In this document: positions 8,023 through 15,418 of the stretch, in pieces
Layout of the letters: every line of letters starts with the position of its first letter
Numbering within the stretch: the first letter of the stretch is position 1
Position numbers and translations under genes: made by a program
Origin: Bacteroidota bacterium
GTDB taxonomy: Bacteria > Bacteroidota > Bacteroidia > Chitinophagales > Chitinophagaceae
Length of the DNA stretch: 33,545 bases
Direction: 5' to 3'
Assembly (NCBI GenBank): GCA_013288285.1
Contig: JABDCE010000028.1
Location: forward strand, 1-33,545
The notes under the pieces: generated by a model
Told to the model about the DNA's origin: nothing
What the model saw: the letters and a program-made list of their open reading frames with translations, nothing else
The model's database searches: none

Positions 8023-9015
8023 ATGATCGATCCTGTAACAGAACCGATAGATATAGACGCCACACAGTCCATACAAAGGCTGGTAGACAATGTGGAGACC
8101 GTGATACGCGGTAAGCGAAAACAGTTGGAAATGGTGATCACCTGCCTGTTGGCGGGTGGGCATATCCTTATGGAAGATAACCCCGGAACAGGAAAGACTG
8201 TTCTGGCACGCACACTGTCCGAATCCATAAGCGGTACCCGTGATGGCGAACATGTGCTCTTCAAGCGTATACAGTTTACCCCCGACCTACTGCCCATGGA
8301 CCTTATAGGCACCCACATTTTTGATGACAACAACAAGGAGTTTATCTTCAAAAAAGGCCCGCTGTTCTGCAACATACTGCTGGCCGACGAAATAAACCGC
8401 GCATCACCGAAAGTACAGAGCGCGTTGCTGGAAGCCATGGCAGAACAGCAGATCACCGTAGGCGATACCACATTGAAACTGGAACGGCTCTTCTTCTCCA
8501 TAGCTACACAGAACCCCATAGAGATGGAAGGCACTTACCCCTTGCCTGCCGCTCAGCTCGACCGTTTCTTTATGAAGATACGCTTCGGGTATGTAAACGA
8601 AGAGACCGAGCTCAACATTTACCGCGAGTACCTGGATATTGCCAGGAACCTTACCAGCATGCAACAGGTACTCAGTATGCAGGATATACTTGCGTTGCAG
8701 AAAATGGCCGGTGAAGTATTTGTGCACGATGAGATCGTAAAGGCGGTAAGTAATATAGTGCGTAATACACGCGAACACCAGGATATTTCATTGGGTGCAT
8801 CTACCCGCAGCGGCATCGCTTTTCTTAAATGCCTGCGGGCATACGCCCTTGTGCAAGGCCGTACCTACGTGATAGAAGATGATGTAAAGGACATAGCTGC
8901 CTATGTACTGGAGCACCGACTGGTATACCGCAACAAAGATGGTAAACTAAAGGCGTTGGAGGGTATCATCAACAAAGAGACCGAACGCCTTGCCAAGCTT
9001 AAATTATACGCTTAA
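8023..9015 (+). CDS. MoxR-type AAA+ ATPase
   Basis: A 330-residue MoxR-family ATPase. Walker A is NPGTGKT (about 53-59), Walker B is NILLADEI (about 117-124), and sensor 1 is ATQNP (161-165). DRFFMKIRFGY and the C-terminal helical lid complete the fold. MoxR proteins are thought to act as chaperone-like remodelers, usually with vWA and DUF58 partners. None of those is visible downstream; the next gene is a large exported protein. The start ATG is preceded by an AT-rich region with TAAACTTG at 7998-8005, one base from the Bacteroidota -7 consensus. Its last codons abut or overlap the next gene, so the two are probably one unit. Confidence 0.9.
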   Translation: MIDPVTEPIDIDATQSIQRLVDNVETVIRGKRKQLEMVITCLLAGGHILMEDNPGTGKTVLARTLSESISGTRDGEHVLFKRIQFTPDLLPMDLIGTHIFDDNNKEFIFKKGPLFCNILLADEINRASPKVQSALLEAMAEQQITVGDTTLKLERLFFSIATQNPIEMEGTYPLPAAQLDRFFMKIRFGYVNEETELNIYREYLDIARNLTSMQQVLSMQDILALQKMAGEVFVHDEIVKAVSNIVRNTREHQDISLGASTRSGIAFLKCLRAYALVQGRTYVIEDDVKDIAAYVLEHRLVYRNKDGKLKALEGIINKETERLAKLKLYA

Positions 9016-9043
9016 CAGATCAATTAAAGACTTTCAGACTACT

Positions 9044-11140
9044 TTGAAGTTTGCGCACACAAGACCACTCATCATATCCTGCATACTGGCAATAATGCTG
9101 TGTGCGGGCATTTCTTACGCCCAGAATGCCCCGACTGCGGGTCATAGGCCGGTGCCTCAGCAGCCACAACTGCCACCACAACTGATGCCGCCGCATCCGC
9201 CTGAAAAAATGCAGCAGCGCTATTTCGATATTGACGCAAAGCGGCAGATAGAAAATATAGAAAGCGAAGATGCCTTGCCTCGTTCCCGTGAGTTCAAACG
9301 GATAGACAGTACGTACTACGTGGGCTGGATGTACGAAGGTGTATATAAGTATAACCACGCTGCAGACTACCTGGGGTATAAGAATGCTGCCATACCGCTG
9401 GAGCGTGCGCTGAACCTGATAGAGCACGATTATTCAAAAGCGCTGGCTACCCGCACTGATGATGTGCTGAAGCTATACCCCATCAGGGCCATACAGCCCG
9501 ACTATACCGTGCTTGCCTACTACCTGATGCAGTGCTACAGCAATACCGAACAACCGGACAAAGTATTTGCATTGCTGCGCCGTGTGCTGAAGTGGCGCTT
9601 CCAGTTCGATTACTCGATGGATACCTACAACTTCCTGGCATGGACAGTGCACCGCAACCGTTTCTACACATCAGTGAAGTACCCATTCCTCAAAAACTCG
9701 ATAGACGCTAACGAGAAACTGGCTAACAGCTACCTGGACTCAGGTATGATGAACATACTACGCAACAAGAAGCTGAATGATAAGCTGGCGCAGTTTTTTC
9801 CGGGATATGAGGAGCGCGAAAAAATGGCTGTATACCATTATAAGAACATGCTCTACAGCTACACATTCAATATAGACTCTGCCAATTATTACTTTGACCT
9901 CATGCGCAAGGCCGGCCATCTGCCGCACAACAACTACGCCAACTTCCTGGGCATCTGCGGCGACTTCAAGACCGCAGAATCTGAATACAAACTTGCCGCT
10001 ATGCAGGATCCGGCAGACAAGCGACTACAGGAGTGGGCATACTACACTACAATCATAGACATCTACAAAGCCCGGCCCAAACTCGGAGTGCTGCTGGCGC
10101 GAAATATGATAAAGGCCGCAGGCTCAACACCTGGCTATGGCTGGTACAATATAGCCCTGGCACGCTGCATGCTGTATGACGGCCAGATAAGCGAAGCGGA
10201 CCGATACATTGACAAGGCCGCAGAGTTTAAAGAAACACACATCGGTACTACCCTTGGGCAAAGTCAGTACGACTTCAGTATACAGCTTATAAAGCTGATA
10301 AACAAAGAGCAGTCGTGGCAGATGGATCAGTTTGAGCATGCCAATTGGTGGTACAACCCATCGGTATTGCTGAGTATGGCCCGCAAGATGAGCGAGAAAT
10401 ACCTACAGCAGTTCCTGATCATCAACCAGTTTGCCACCAATCCAGAGCGTGACCGGGTCATCTACAAATTATTCTCTACAGAGAGCACGGTATCCTGGGA
10501 CGAGATATACTACCTGATCCACGACTTCAGCACAGATTTCTTCATCAAGCGATTTGAGAACGAGGCCGTTAATGACAGCCGTGACCACATTCGCAAATAC
10601 TTTGCACTGTTTGTAGCCCGCCTGAAAATGCAGCAGGGCAAGTATGCCGATGCGAAGAAAATACTGGACCGAATTATTCATGACCCCAACATAGACGAGG
10701 ACTATGAAAAGCTCTTCATTGCCCGCGTATGCGAGGCTGAAGCAGCGTGTGCCGCTAACCAGAAGAACGTAGCTGCCCAAAATGAGTGGCTGTACCGTGT
10801 CTATGCCCTATACTCCCAACTGGTGCCTTATACCGGTATGCCTATGAATATGAGCCTGCACCTCAGCGGCGACATAGACAAGGACGTGGAGAAGAGGCTG
10901 CGGGAGTGTAACATCCATTGGGTGACCAACACCAGCATACCAGCGCCTAACGTCTATATCCAGTTTACGCGCAAAGGCAATAAAAAGGACATTACCTACT
11001 ATGTACTGGACAAAGGCGGTAACTATATCGTAAACAAACAATCCTTTGCCTGGCAGAAGCCTGATGAGGCCGGCACATCTCTCGCTTACCGCATCTTCAA
11101 CATAGGCGGCAAGGAAGAGGATGAAGACGCCGCACAATAA
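9044..11140 (+). CDS. Exported helical-repeat (TPR-like) protein of unknown function
   Basis: I do not recognise a named family. The frame is open from a TTG at 8990, inside moxR. A second TTG at 9044 gives a classic signal peptide (MKFAHTRP, hydrophobic core to about residue 24, cleavage after SYA), so I chose it; the start remains uncertain. The mature protein begins with a Pro/Gln-rich stretch (PVPQQPQLPPQLMPPHPP). It continues as about 600 residues of mostly helical sequence with TPR-like pairs (for example VLAYYLMQCYSNTEQPDKVF and YANFLGICGDFKTAESEYKL) and ends in an acidic tail, KEEDEDAAQ. It would be periplasmic or surface-associated. It follows moxR by 28 bp, which suggests a functional link. 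Its stop lies 6 bp from the convergent FKBP gene. Confidence 0.75.
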   Translation: MKFAHTRPLIISCILAIMLCAGISYAQNAPTAGHRPVPQQPQLPPQLMPPHPPEKMQQRYFDIDAKRQIENIESEDALPRSREFKRIDSTYYVGWMYEGVYKYNHAADYLGYKNAAIPLERALNLIEHDYSKALATRTDDVLKLYPIRAIQPDYTVLAYYLMQCYSNTEQPDKVFALLRRVLKWRFQFDYSMDTYNFLAWTVHRNRFYTSVKYPFLKNSIDANEKLANSYLDSGMMNILRNKKLNDKLAQFFPGYEEREKMAVYHYKNMLYSYTFNIDSANYYFDLMRKAGHLPHNNYANFLGICGDFKTAESEYKLAAMQDPADKRLQEWAYYTTIIDIYKARPKLGVLLARNMIKAAGSTPGYGWYNIALARCMLYDGQISEADRYIDKAAEFKETHIGTTLGQSQYDFSIQLIKLINKEQSWQMDQFEHANWWYNPSVLLSMARKMSEKYLQQFLIINQFATNPERDRVIYKLFSTESTVSWDEIYYLIHDFSTDFFIKRFENEAVNDSRDHIRKYFALFVARLKMQQGKYADAKKILDRIIHDPNIDEDYEKLFIARVCEAEAACAANQKNVAAQNEWLYRVYALYSQLVPYTGMPMNMSLHLSGDIDKDVEKRLRECNIHWVTNTSIPAPNVYIQFTRKGNKKDITYYVLDKGGNYIVNKQSFAWQKPDEAGTSLAYRIFNIGGKEEDEDAAQ

Positions 11141-11146
11141 ATACCA

Positions 11147-11632
11147 CTACTCGCCGGTTGACACTACTTCCACATCGAAGACAAGTACTGAATTGGGAGG
11201 TATAGGGCCTACGCCACGCGAGCCATAGCCCAGGCTTGAAGGAATATATAAAGTTGCCCGTTCGCCTTTATTGAGGAGCTTAACACCTTCGTCCCAACCC
11301 TTGATTACCTGCCCTACGCCCAGTGTGAACGTAAATGGATTGCCGGTAGGTTTGTAAGCTTCGTCCATATTGGCGTCAAACTTTTTACCATCCAGCAACG
11401 TGCCGTAGTACAGCATGGATACGTGCTTGCCGAACTTTGCGTTCTCCCCTTGCCCGGGGCGCTTAACTACATAGTACAGTCCTGACGGAGTCTTAGTTGC
11501 CTTGATCTTATTGCTTGCAAAAAAAGCGTTCAGTGCCTGATCGTCGATGGTATTCTGATCCTGTGCACGGCCTGTATGCGCTACAAGCAGCATACATACT
11601 AAAAGTAAACTTCCTAATACGGTCCTGGTCAT
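11147..11632 (-). CDS. FKBP-type peptidyl-prolyl cis-trans isomerase, exported
   Basis: A 161-residue protein with a signal peptide (MTRTVLGSLLLVCMLLV, cleavage near GRAQ) and one FKBP domain at about 66-158. Signature residues are visible: LYYGTLLDGKKFD, GVGQVIKGWDEG (105-116), LYIPSSLGYG and IPPNSVLVFDVEV. It would catalyse prolyl isomerisation of exported proteins in the periplasm. There is no lipobox Cys at the cleavage site, so it is probably soluble. It converges on the preceding exported protein with a 6-bp spacer and has about 80 bp to the next minus-strand gene, so it may be transcribed separately. Confidence 0.92.
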   Translation of the reverse strand: MTRTVLGSLLLVCMLLVAHTGRAQDQNTIDDQALNAFFASNKIKATKTPSGLYYVVKRPGQGENAKFGKHVSMLYYGTLLDGKKFDANMDEAYKPTGNPFTFTLGVGQVIKGWDEGVKLLNKGERATLYIPSSLGYGSRGVGPIPPNSVLVFDVEVVSTGE

Positions 11633-11709
11633 GAGTTATCTTTTTAAGGAAATGAGTGAACTGCTAATGTAAGATTATAGTTGCTAACAGCATAGTATTA
11701 ACGCGGTTA

Positions 11710-12225
11710 TCAACCTGATTTTTTTTCCGGCCTCAGCCAATGCTTCATCTTCGGATAAGTGTATTCGCTTGCGGGCACGGGATGTTTCGGTTCGGCGGTC
11801 ATGCCCAACCACTGCAAATAGGGCACTGCGAAATACCTGCCCGCGGAGAAATTTTCGATGATGTTTGACGAGCCACCCTTGTAGCCATGTTCATGAAAGA
11901 CGACTTCAGGGGGTATCTGTAAATGCTGCAGGGCGGCCCACGACCAGGCAATAGCAGCCATCTCCGCCGCAGCAGGGTCTACATCACCAAATAACTTATC
12001 GGGGCTTTGTGCCTGCCTGCGGTCATGCGGCAATAGTACGGCAATATGACCTGCCTCGTGCAGGAGGTCACCGGGATAGCGCAGCAATAGCTTATCGTAT
12101 ACAATGCGACCATCCTTTATATCTACACCCGGCAGGAAAGTACTTTCCGGGAGCGTCCCTTCTTTACATTCAATGCCCGTATCATTAATAAACCCGACTA
12201 TTTTGTGCAGTAATAGATCGTCCAT
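11710..12225 (-). CDS. Hypothetical protein with HEAGH zinc-protease-like motif
   Basis: 171 residues, no signal peptide, family not recognised. The sequence GDLLHEAGHIAVLLP (HEAGH at 56-60) matches the HExxH zinc-binding helix of gluzincin/metzincin-type peptidases in a hydrophobic context, as does its position in the first half of a small protein. Acidic candidates for a third ligand follow (DVDPAAAEMAAIAWSW, about 77-92), where the Glu of AAAEM could serve. The C-terminus is rich in aromatic residues and Pro (YFAVPYLQWLGM). A cytoplasmic metallopeptidase or peptidase-like fold is possible, but activity is not shown. It lies 12 bp after the next upstream minus-strand gene, so the two are probably cotranscribed. 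Confidence 0.65.
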   Translation of the reverse strand: MDDLLLHKIVGFINDTGIECKEGTLPESTFLPGVDIKDGRIVYDKLLLRYPGDLLHEAGHIAVLLPHDRRQAQSPDKLFGDVDPAAAEMAAIAWSWAALQHLQIPPEVVFHEHGYKGGSSNIIENFSAGRYFAVPYLQWLGMTAEPKHPVPASEYTYPKMKHWLRPEKKSG

Positions 12226-12237
12226 GGTTATCCGACT

Positions 12238-12732
12238 TTAAACAAACAATTCCCAATCGTCTTTCACGTCATCTCTTTCAAAGGTGGCTACCCACGCAAT
12301 GAATAATTGCCGGAATTTCTCCATCTCTTCCGTGATTACGGCGGCATATTTCCTATGCTCTGCATTCTCTTCAACCATCAGCAATAAAGATGCAGTGATA
12401 CCCCGCGCATACTCGCGTATCACGGCGGCGTTTGCCATCCGTATTATATACAGGCCGCCCACCTCTGATTTGACTATCTTGCCGCCTACCAGGTGGCATT
12501 CGCCCAGGATGGACCGCGCCACGTCTGTCTCAAATGCTTGGGTGGCGGGGTCTTTCTCAATGACGGGCAGTACTATACCGTTCAGTAAAAAAGTGATGGC
12601 CTGCCACTGCTCATACAATGCCTTGCAAGCCAAACCGGTAGTGCCGGGCAGCCACTCGCCGTCATCGTCATCACTCATTTGCCGCAATTTATCATCCCAA
12701 TCCGGCAGATCAGATAAGTGGTCTATATTCAT
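12238..12732 (-). CDS. Hypothetical protein, mostly helical
   Basis: 164 residues with no signal peptide or membrane segment and no family I can name. The N-terminal third is acidic (QMSDDDDGEWLPGTT). The rest looks like amphipathic helices (FETDVARSILGECHLVGGKI, ANAAVIREYARGITASLLLM, EEMEKFRQLFIAWVATF), giving the impression of a small helical bundle. It is the first gene of a two-gene unit with the HEAGH-motif protein 12 bp downstream. A good -7 box lies at 12760-12767. Partnership with the HEAGH protein is the only functional hint. Confidence 0.6.
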   Translation of the reverse strand: MNIDHLSDLPDWDDKLRQMSDDDDGEWLPGTTGLACKALYEQWQAITFLLNGIVLPVIEKDPATQAFETDVARSILGECHLVGGKIVKSEVGGLYIIRMANAAVIREYARGITASLLLMVEENAEHRKYAAVITEEMEKFRQLFIAWVATFERDDVKDDWELFV

Positions 12733-12993
12733 AAGTATTGTTTAAAACGTTTTCGCCTTCAAAATTAGTTCCAATATCACAAAGCCGGGCAGCTCATAAG
12801 GTGGTAGGTGTAAAGATAACCTACAAAAAATACGCAGGCGCATCCTGTAGTTGTTCGAACACTCATTATGTCCGCCTCAAAACAGTATACTACCTGCGTT
12901 CGATCCAGATCTGTATGGTATTTAGCCTGTCTCGCCAGGCTTTTAGATACATACCGGATGTTATGTAATATACTACTAAAACCATGCCAGAAA
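12733..12993. other. Intergenic region upstream of the HEAGH unit
   Basis: 261 bp. It contains the -7 box above and a 6-bp hairpin AGCCTG/CAGGCT (12924-12941) followed by TTTT on the plus strand. That is the wrong orientation for the minus-strand gene that ends at 12994, so a terminator role is doubtful. I see no convincing gene. Confidence 0.4.
12760..12767 (-). promoter_or_regulatory. Candidate Bacteroidota -7 box upstream of the 12238-12732 gene
   Basis: On the minus strand this reads TAATTTTG, an exact match to TAnnTTTG, 27 bases before the ATG at 12732. No well-spaced -33 TTTG is visible, so support is partial. Confidence 0.35.
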
Positions 12994-13557
12994 TTACTCT
13001 GCGAAGGTCTTGTCCTTAACCTGTACCATAGCCACCTGCTGTGCCTGGATCGTGACCTTACTGTTGGCTACGGTGAGCAGAAGCGCAAACCTGGCTATAT
13101 AATAATGATCCATCTTGTCTGAAATGTATACCTCAAATGGGGCTTGTTTTTCGCCATCGGGACCAATGATCTGAACTGCGATCTTCTCCAGCTCAGCGGT
13201 TGGGAAGAAGTAGAAATTATTCCCTTCGGTGCTGGCGGGTAATGCGCGCGGTTCTCCCATATCGGCCGGCATGGTGGAAAATTTGCTGCCCCAGATCTCC
13301 AGGTTGACACTGCCTTTATTATACAAATTCAACTGGCCGGATGCAGGTTGCAATACTACCTTGGGTGCGTCGGGATTCTCCAGTAATGATCCGCCCTTGC
13401 CGCTTCCGGTATCTGTGCCGGTAGTCTGCGCCGGGGCACCGGGAGTAGATGCGGTATGGTCTTTGGCAGAGAAATGCCACAGTAGCCCAAATACAAGCAG
13501 CGCGCCTGCAATTAGGGCTATAGTTGTAATGGGTTTCAGCGTATTCTTGTCGGGCAT
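12994..13557 (-). CDS. Hypothetical membrane-anchored protein
   Basis: 187 residues from the ATG at 13557. The open frame also has a TTG at 13581, but the ATG start puts a Lys-containing n-region just ahead of the membrane segment. Residues 9-29 are one transmembrane helix (TTIALIAGALLVFGLLW). A Thr/Gly/Ser-rich linker follows to about residue 60, then a beta-rich C-terminal domain containing NLEIWGSKFSTMP and VQIIGPDGEKQAPFEVYISD. Topology suggests the soluble domain is outside the cytoplasm. I do not recognise the family. A tiny upstream ORF (13583-13696) ends immediately before it. Confidence 0.6.
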   Translation of the reverse strand: MPDKNTLKPITTIALIAGALLVFGLLWHFSAKDHTASTPGAPAQTTGTDTGSGKGGSLLENPDAPKVVLQPASGQLNLYNKGSVNLEIWGSKFSTMPADMGEPRALPASTEGNNFYFFPTAELEKIAVQIIGPDGEKQAPFEVYISDKMDHYYIARFALLLTVANSKVTIQAQQVAMVQVKDKTFAE

Positions 13558-13582
13558 AGCGGCAATATGGTTTTGAAGCAAG

Positions 13583-13696
13583 TTAGAAAAAATCAGGTAA
13601 ATGGACGACGAGGCTGGTGCAATTCTTTTTATTGCTCACATTGAGGTTGATAATCAGCAGGTTAATGACCTCTCCCGAGGTCGAGGCCGCCTTCAT
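13583..13696 (-). CDS. Possible small ORF, 37 codons
   Basis: ATG at 13696 to TAA at 13583-13585, encoding MKAASTSGEVINLLIINLNV followed by 17 more residues. It precedes the membrane-anchored gene by 25 bp. It has no known family and no ribosome-binding evidence, so it may be chance. Confidence 0.15.
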   Translation of the reverse strand: MKAASTSGEVINLLIINLNVSNKKNCTSLVVHLPDFF

Positions 13697-13888
13697 TTCC
13701 GCTGTGGAATATTGCGGGTTTTCTTCCGGTTACTGCGGTATTCTGAATTTGTCAGACGGTGGTCAAAGCAGTTTTGTGTACACTTTCTTTTTACAGTGTC
13801 CATTTCCTGATTTTTGCTCAACTCGCTATTGAAAATCAATAACTTAACGGCAACTTATAGTTTACAATCACAGAAAAAGTGAACAAAA

Positions 13889-13920
13889 ACTGAACAAAAA
13901 GTGTACACTTTTTGTTCAGT
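13889..13920. repeat. 32-bp perfect palindrome
   Basis: The arms are ACTGAACAAAAAGTGT (13889-13904) and its exact reverse complement (13905-13920), with no loop. The central GTGTACAC recurs at 13776-13783, where it is again followed by a T-rich run and CAGTG. It could form a cruciform, bind a dimeric protein, or be two fused element ends. Confidence 0.9.
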
Positions 13921-13938
13921 GCCGAATCTGTGCATTGT

Positions 13939-13982
13939 TGCATCGTCCTGAAATAGGTTACTGCATCGTCCTGAAATAGGTT
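13939..13982 (+). repeat. Two tandem 21-bp direct repeats
   Basis: TGCATCGTCCTGAAATAGGT plus a final T occurs at 13939-13959 and again, identically, at 13962-13982, a 23-bp period. Only two copies are present, without a flanking array, so it is not a CRISPR. Confidence 0.9.
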
Positions 13983-14190
13983 TACACGTTGGTTAGATAA
14001 TCCTGATTTTGTTTACTGCTATTTCTATAGTCCTACACTGTGGCAACATTGTACATCAAAAAGCGTACCAAACTCAGCCATTTTGAGCGAGTTTCTGACA
14101 TTTATTTCATGGCAATATCTCGGAGCTTATAATTAATTTACTAATTCTGTTTATTTCATTATTTTTATAGAAATCTCCAAATCCACGATT

Positions 14191-15012
14191 ATGTCATTCT
14201 TTACACGTCTCTCCAACGGCTGGGAACTGGCTAAGACCAGTTTTAAAGTGCTTATGACCAATAAGAAACTGATCATTTTCCCGGTGCTATCGGCTATGTC
14301 AGTTTTGCTGGTGCTGGGATCGTTCGGGATAACCATCTTTGCCAGTGCAGGATGGGATACGGACAATCTGAACCATTATAACAGGGGCACTATATACCTG
14401 TTTACATTCCTGTTTTACATCGTCAATTATTTTATCATCGTGTTCTTCAACATGTCGCTGATGAACTGTGCCAAGCAGTATTTTGATGGTGAGGAAGTTT
14501 CTGTGATGAAGGGCCTCAGCTTCAGTATGAGTCGTATCGGCGCCATATTTGCCTGGGCGGTATTTGCGGGTACTGTAGGTATGATACTGCGTATGCTGCG
14601 GCAGGAATCAGGATGGATAGGAAGATTGCTTATCTCTTTCATTGGTATTGCCTGGAGCGCGGCAGTTTTCTTTGTGATACCGGTAATAGCTTATGAACAG
14701 GTGGGGCCTTACGAGGCGATGCAACGCTCCATAGCCATAATGAAAGAAAAATGGGGCGAGGGTATAGGCGCTAATTTCAGCATAGGGCTGGTAAGCATGC
14801 TGTTCATTATCCCGATAGTCATACTGGGCATGGCTATTTCTTCTTTTGTAAATGAGGCGGCGGGTATTGTCTTTTTTGTGGGGGGTATTTTTGCAATGCT
14901 GGCTGTTACTAGCGCATTGCATAGCATAGTTGTGAGCGCCATATACAACCAGATTAAGGGTGGTGATAGTGCGGGATTTGATCCGCAGATAACGGATGGG
15001 TTGTTTCAGTAA
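14191..15012 (+). CDS. DUF6159-like multi-pass membrane protein
   Basis: 273 residues. The N-terminus (FFTRLSNGWELAKTSFKVL, then KKLIIFPVLSAMSVLLVLGS) is characteristic of DUF6159 membrane proteins. I count about six hydrophobic segments: residues 28-52, 66-90, 110-130, 145-170, 195-220 and 228-252, approximately. The family has no established biochemical role. It resembles membrane proteins with amphipathic re-entrant N-terminal helices. It stands alone on the plus strand after the repeat-bearing intergenic region, and its stop is 19 bp from the convergent nucleotidyltransferase gene. Confidence 0.75.
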   Translation: MSFFTRLSNGWELAKTSFKVLMTNKKLIIFPVLSAMSVLLVLGSFGITIFASAGWDTDNLNHYNRGTIYLFTFLFYIVNYFIIVFFNMSLMNCAKQYFDGEEVSVMKGLSFSMSRIGAIFAWAVFAGTVGMILRMLRQESGWIGRLLISFIGIAWSAAVFFVIPVIAYEQVGPYEAMQRSIAIMKEKWGEGIGANFSIGLVSMLFIIPIVILGMAISSFVNEAAGIVFFVGGIFAMLAVTSALHSIVVSAIYNQIKGGDSAGFDPQITDGLFQ

Positions 15013-15031
15013 AGGTGCTGCGTGGTCTGTG

Positions 15032-15346
15032 TCAAAGTGCAACCCCCTCCCTGATAGCTGTGCGAATGATATGCCCAGGTAGTTCCTGTTTTTTTGATAT
15101 TTCTTCTTCGGTGTAAAGAAGCAAATCAATTGGCGCATGAATAGCCTTAACTATTGCCCGGTGCATTTTACTGCTCCAGCTTAATTTTTCTTTTTGAGTT
15201 AATTCCTGTTTCGTAACAACAAGTAAGTCATAATCGCTGTGTCGGTCATAGTCTCCTCTCGCACGAGAGCCAAAAAGCAATACACGGGCATCAGGCAAGT
15301 ATGCCTGCACAGTATTTCTTATGGTATCATAAACAGCGCCACTCAC
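15032..15346 (-). CDS. MNT-type nucleotidyltransferase domain protein (orphan)
   Basis: About 104 residues from a GTG at 15346; an upstream TTG at 15361 would add five. The minimal nucleotidyltransferase signature is clear: LFGSRARGDYDRHSDYDLLV, that is GSxxRG followed by SDxDLLV, plus a later Asp in HAPIDLLLYTEEE as the third metal ligand. MNT proteins usually pair with a HEPN ribonuclease, forming a toxin-antitoxin module in which MNT adenylylates HEPN. No HEPN ORF flanks this gene: DUF6159 lies on one side and a T9SS protein on the other. It may therefore be an orphan antitoxin or act independently. Confidence 0.8.
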   Translation of the reverse strand: MSGAVYDTIRNTVQAYLPDARVLLFGSRARGDYDRHSDYDLLVVTKQELTQKEKLSWSSKMHRAIVKAIHAPIDLLLYTEEEISKKQELPGHIIRTAIREGVAL

Positions 15347-15418
15347 CTGGCAAATATACAAAAAAAACGATAGCGAAGAAGCGCAGCATGCCTGATACCA
15401 GCGTCCACAAAAAAGTTC

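Larger units (their letters stand above)
13558..14190. other. Gene-poor 633-bp region with palindrome and direct repeats
   Basis: No ORF here has a recognisable product. Contents from left to right: a small minus-strand ORF (13583-13696); an inverted repeat GACCTC/GAGGTC near 13668-13683; GTGTACAC at 13776-13783; two GAACAAAAA copies (13881-13889, 13892-13900) leading into a 32-bp palindrome (13889-13920); and two 21-bp direct repeats (13939-13982). The last 200 bp are AT-rich and should hold the promoter of the gene at 14191. The repeat content could be a degraded mobile-element end or a regulatory or structural element. Confidence 0.6.

Noticed and set aside
12924..12941. Hairpin AGCCTG/CAGGCT followed by TTTT on the plus strand
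   Set aside because: Only a 6-bp stem and the T-run faces away from the minus-strand genes on both sides; no plus-strand gene ends here.
12738..12968. 76-codon plus-strand open frame between two minus-strand genes
   Set aside because: Overlaps the likely promoter region of the 12238-12732 gene and shows no recognisable sequence.
13601..13832. Two overlapping plus-strand open frames of about 70 codons
   Set aside because: No start context, no family, located in the repeat-bearing intergenic region; overlapping frames of similar length suggest chance.
13939..13982. Direct repeats considered as a CRISPR array
   Set aside because: Only two copies, a 2-base spacer and no cas genes.
14608..15138. 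176-codon minus-strand open frame over the DUF6159-like gene
   Set aside because: Covers most of the conserved membrane protein in antisense and is rich in His/Tyr/Arg without pattern.
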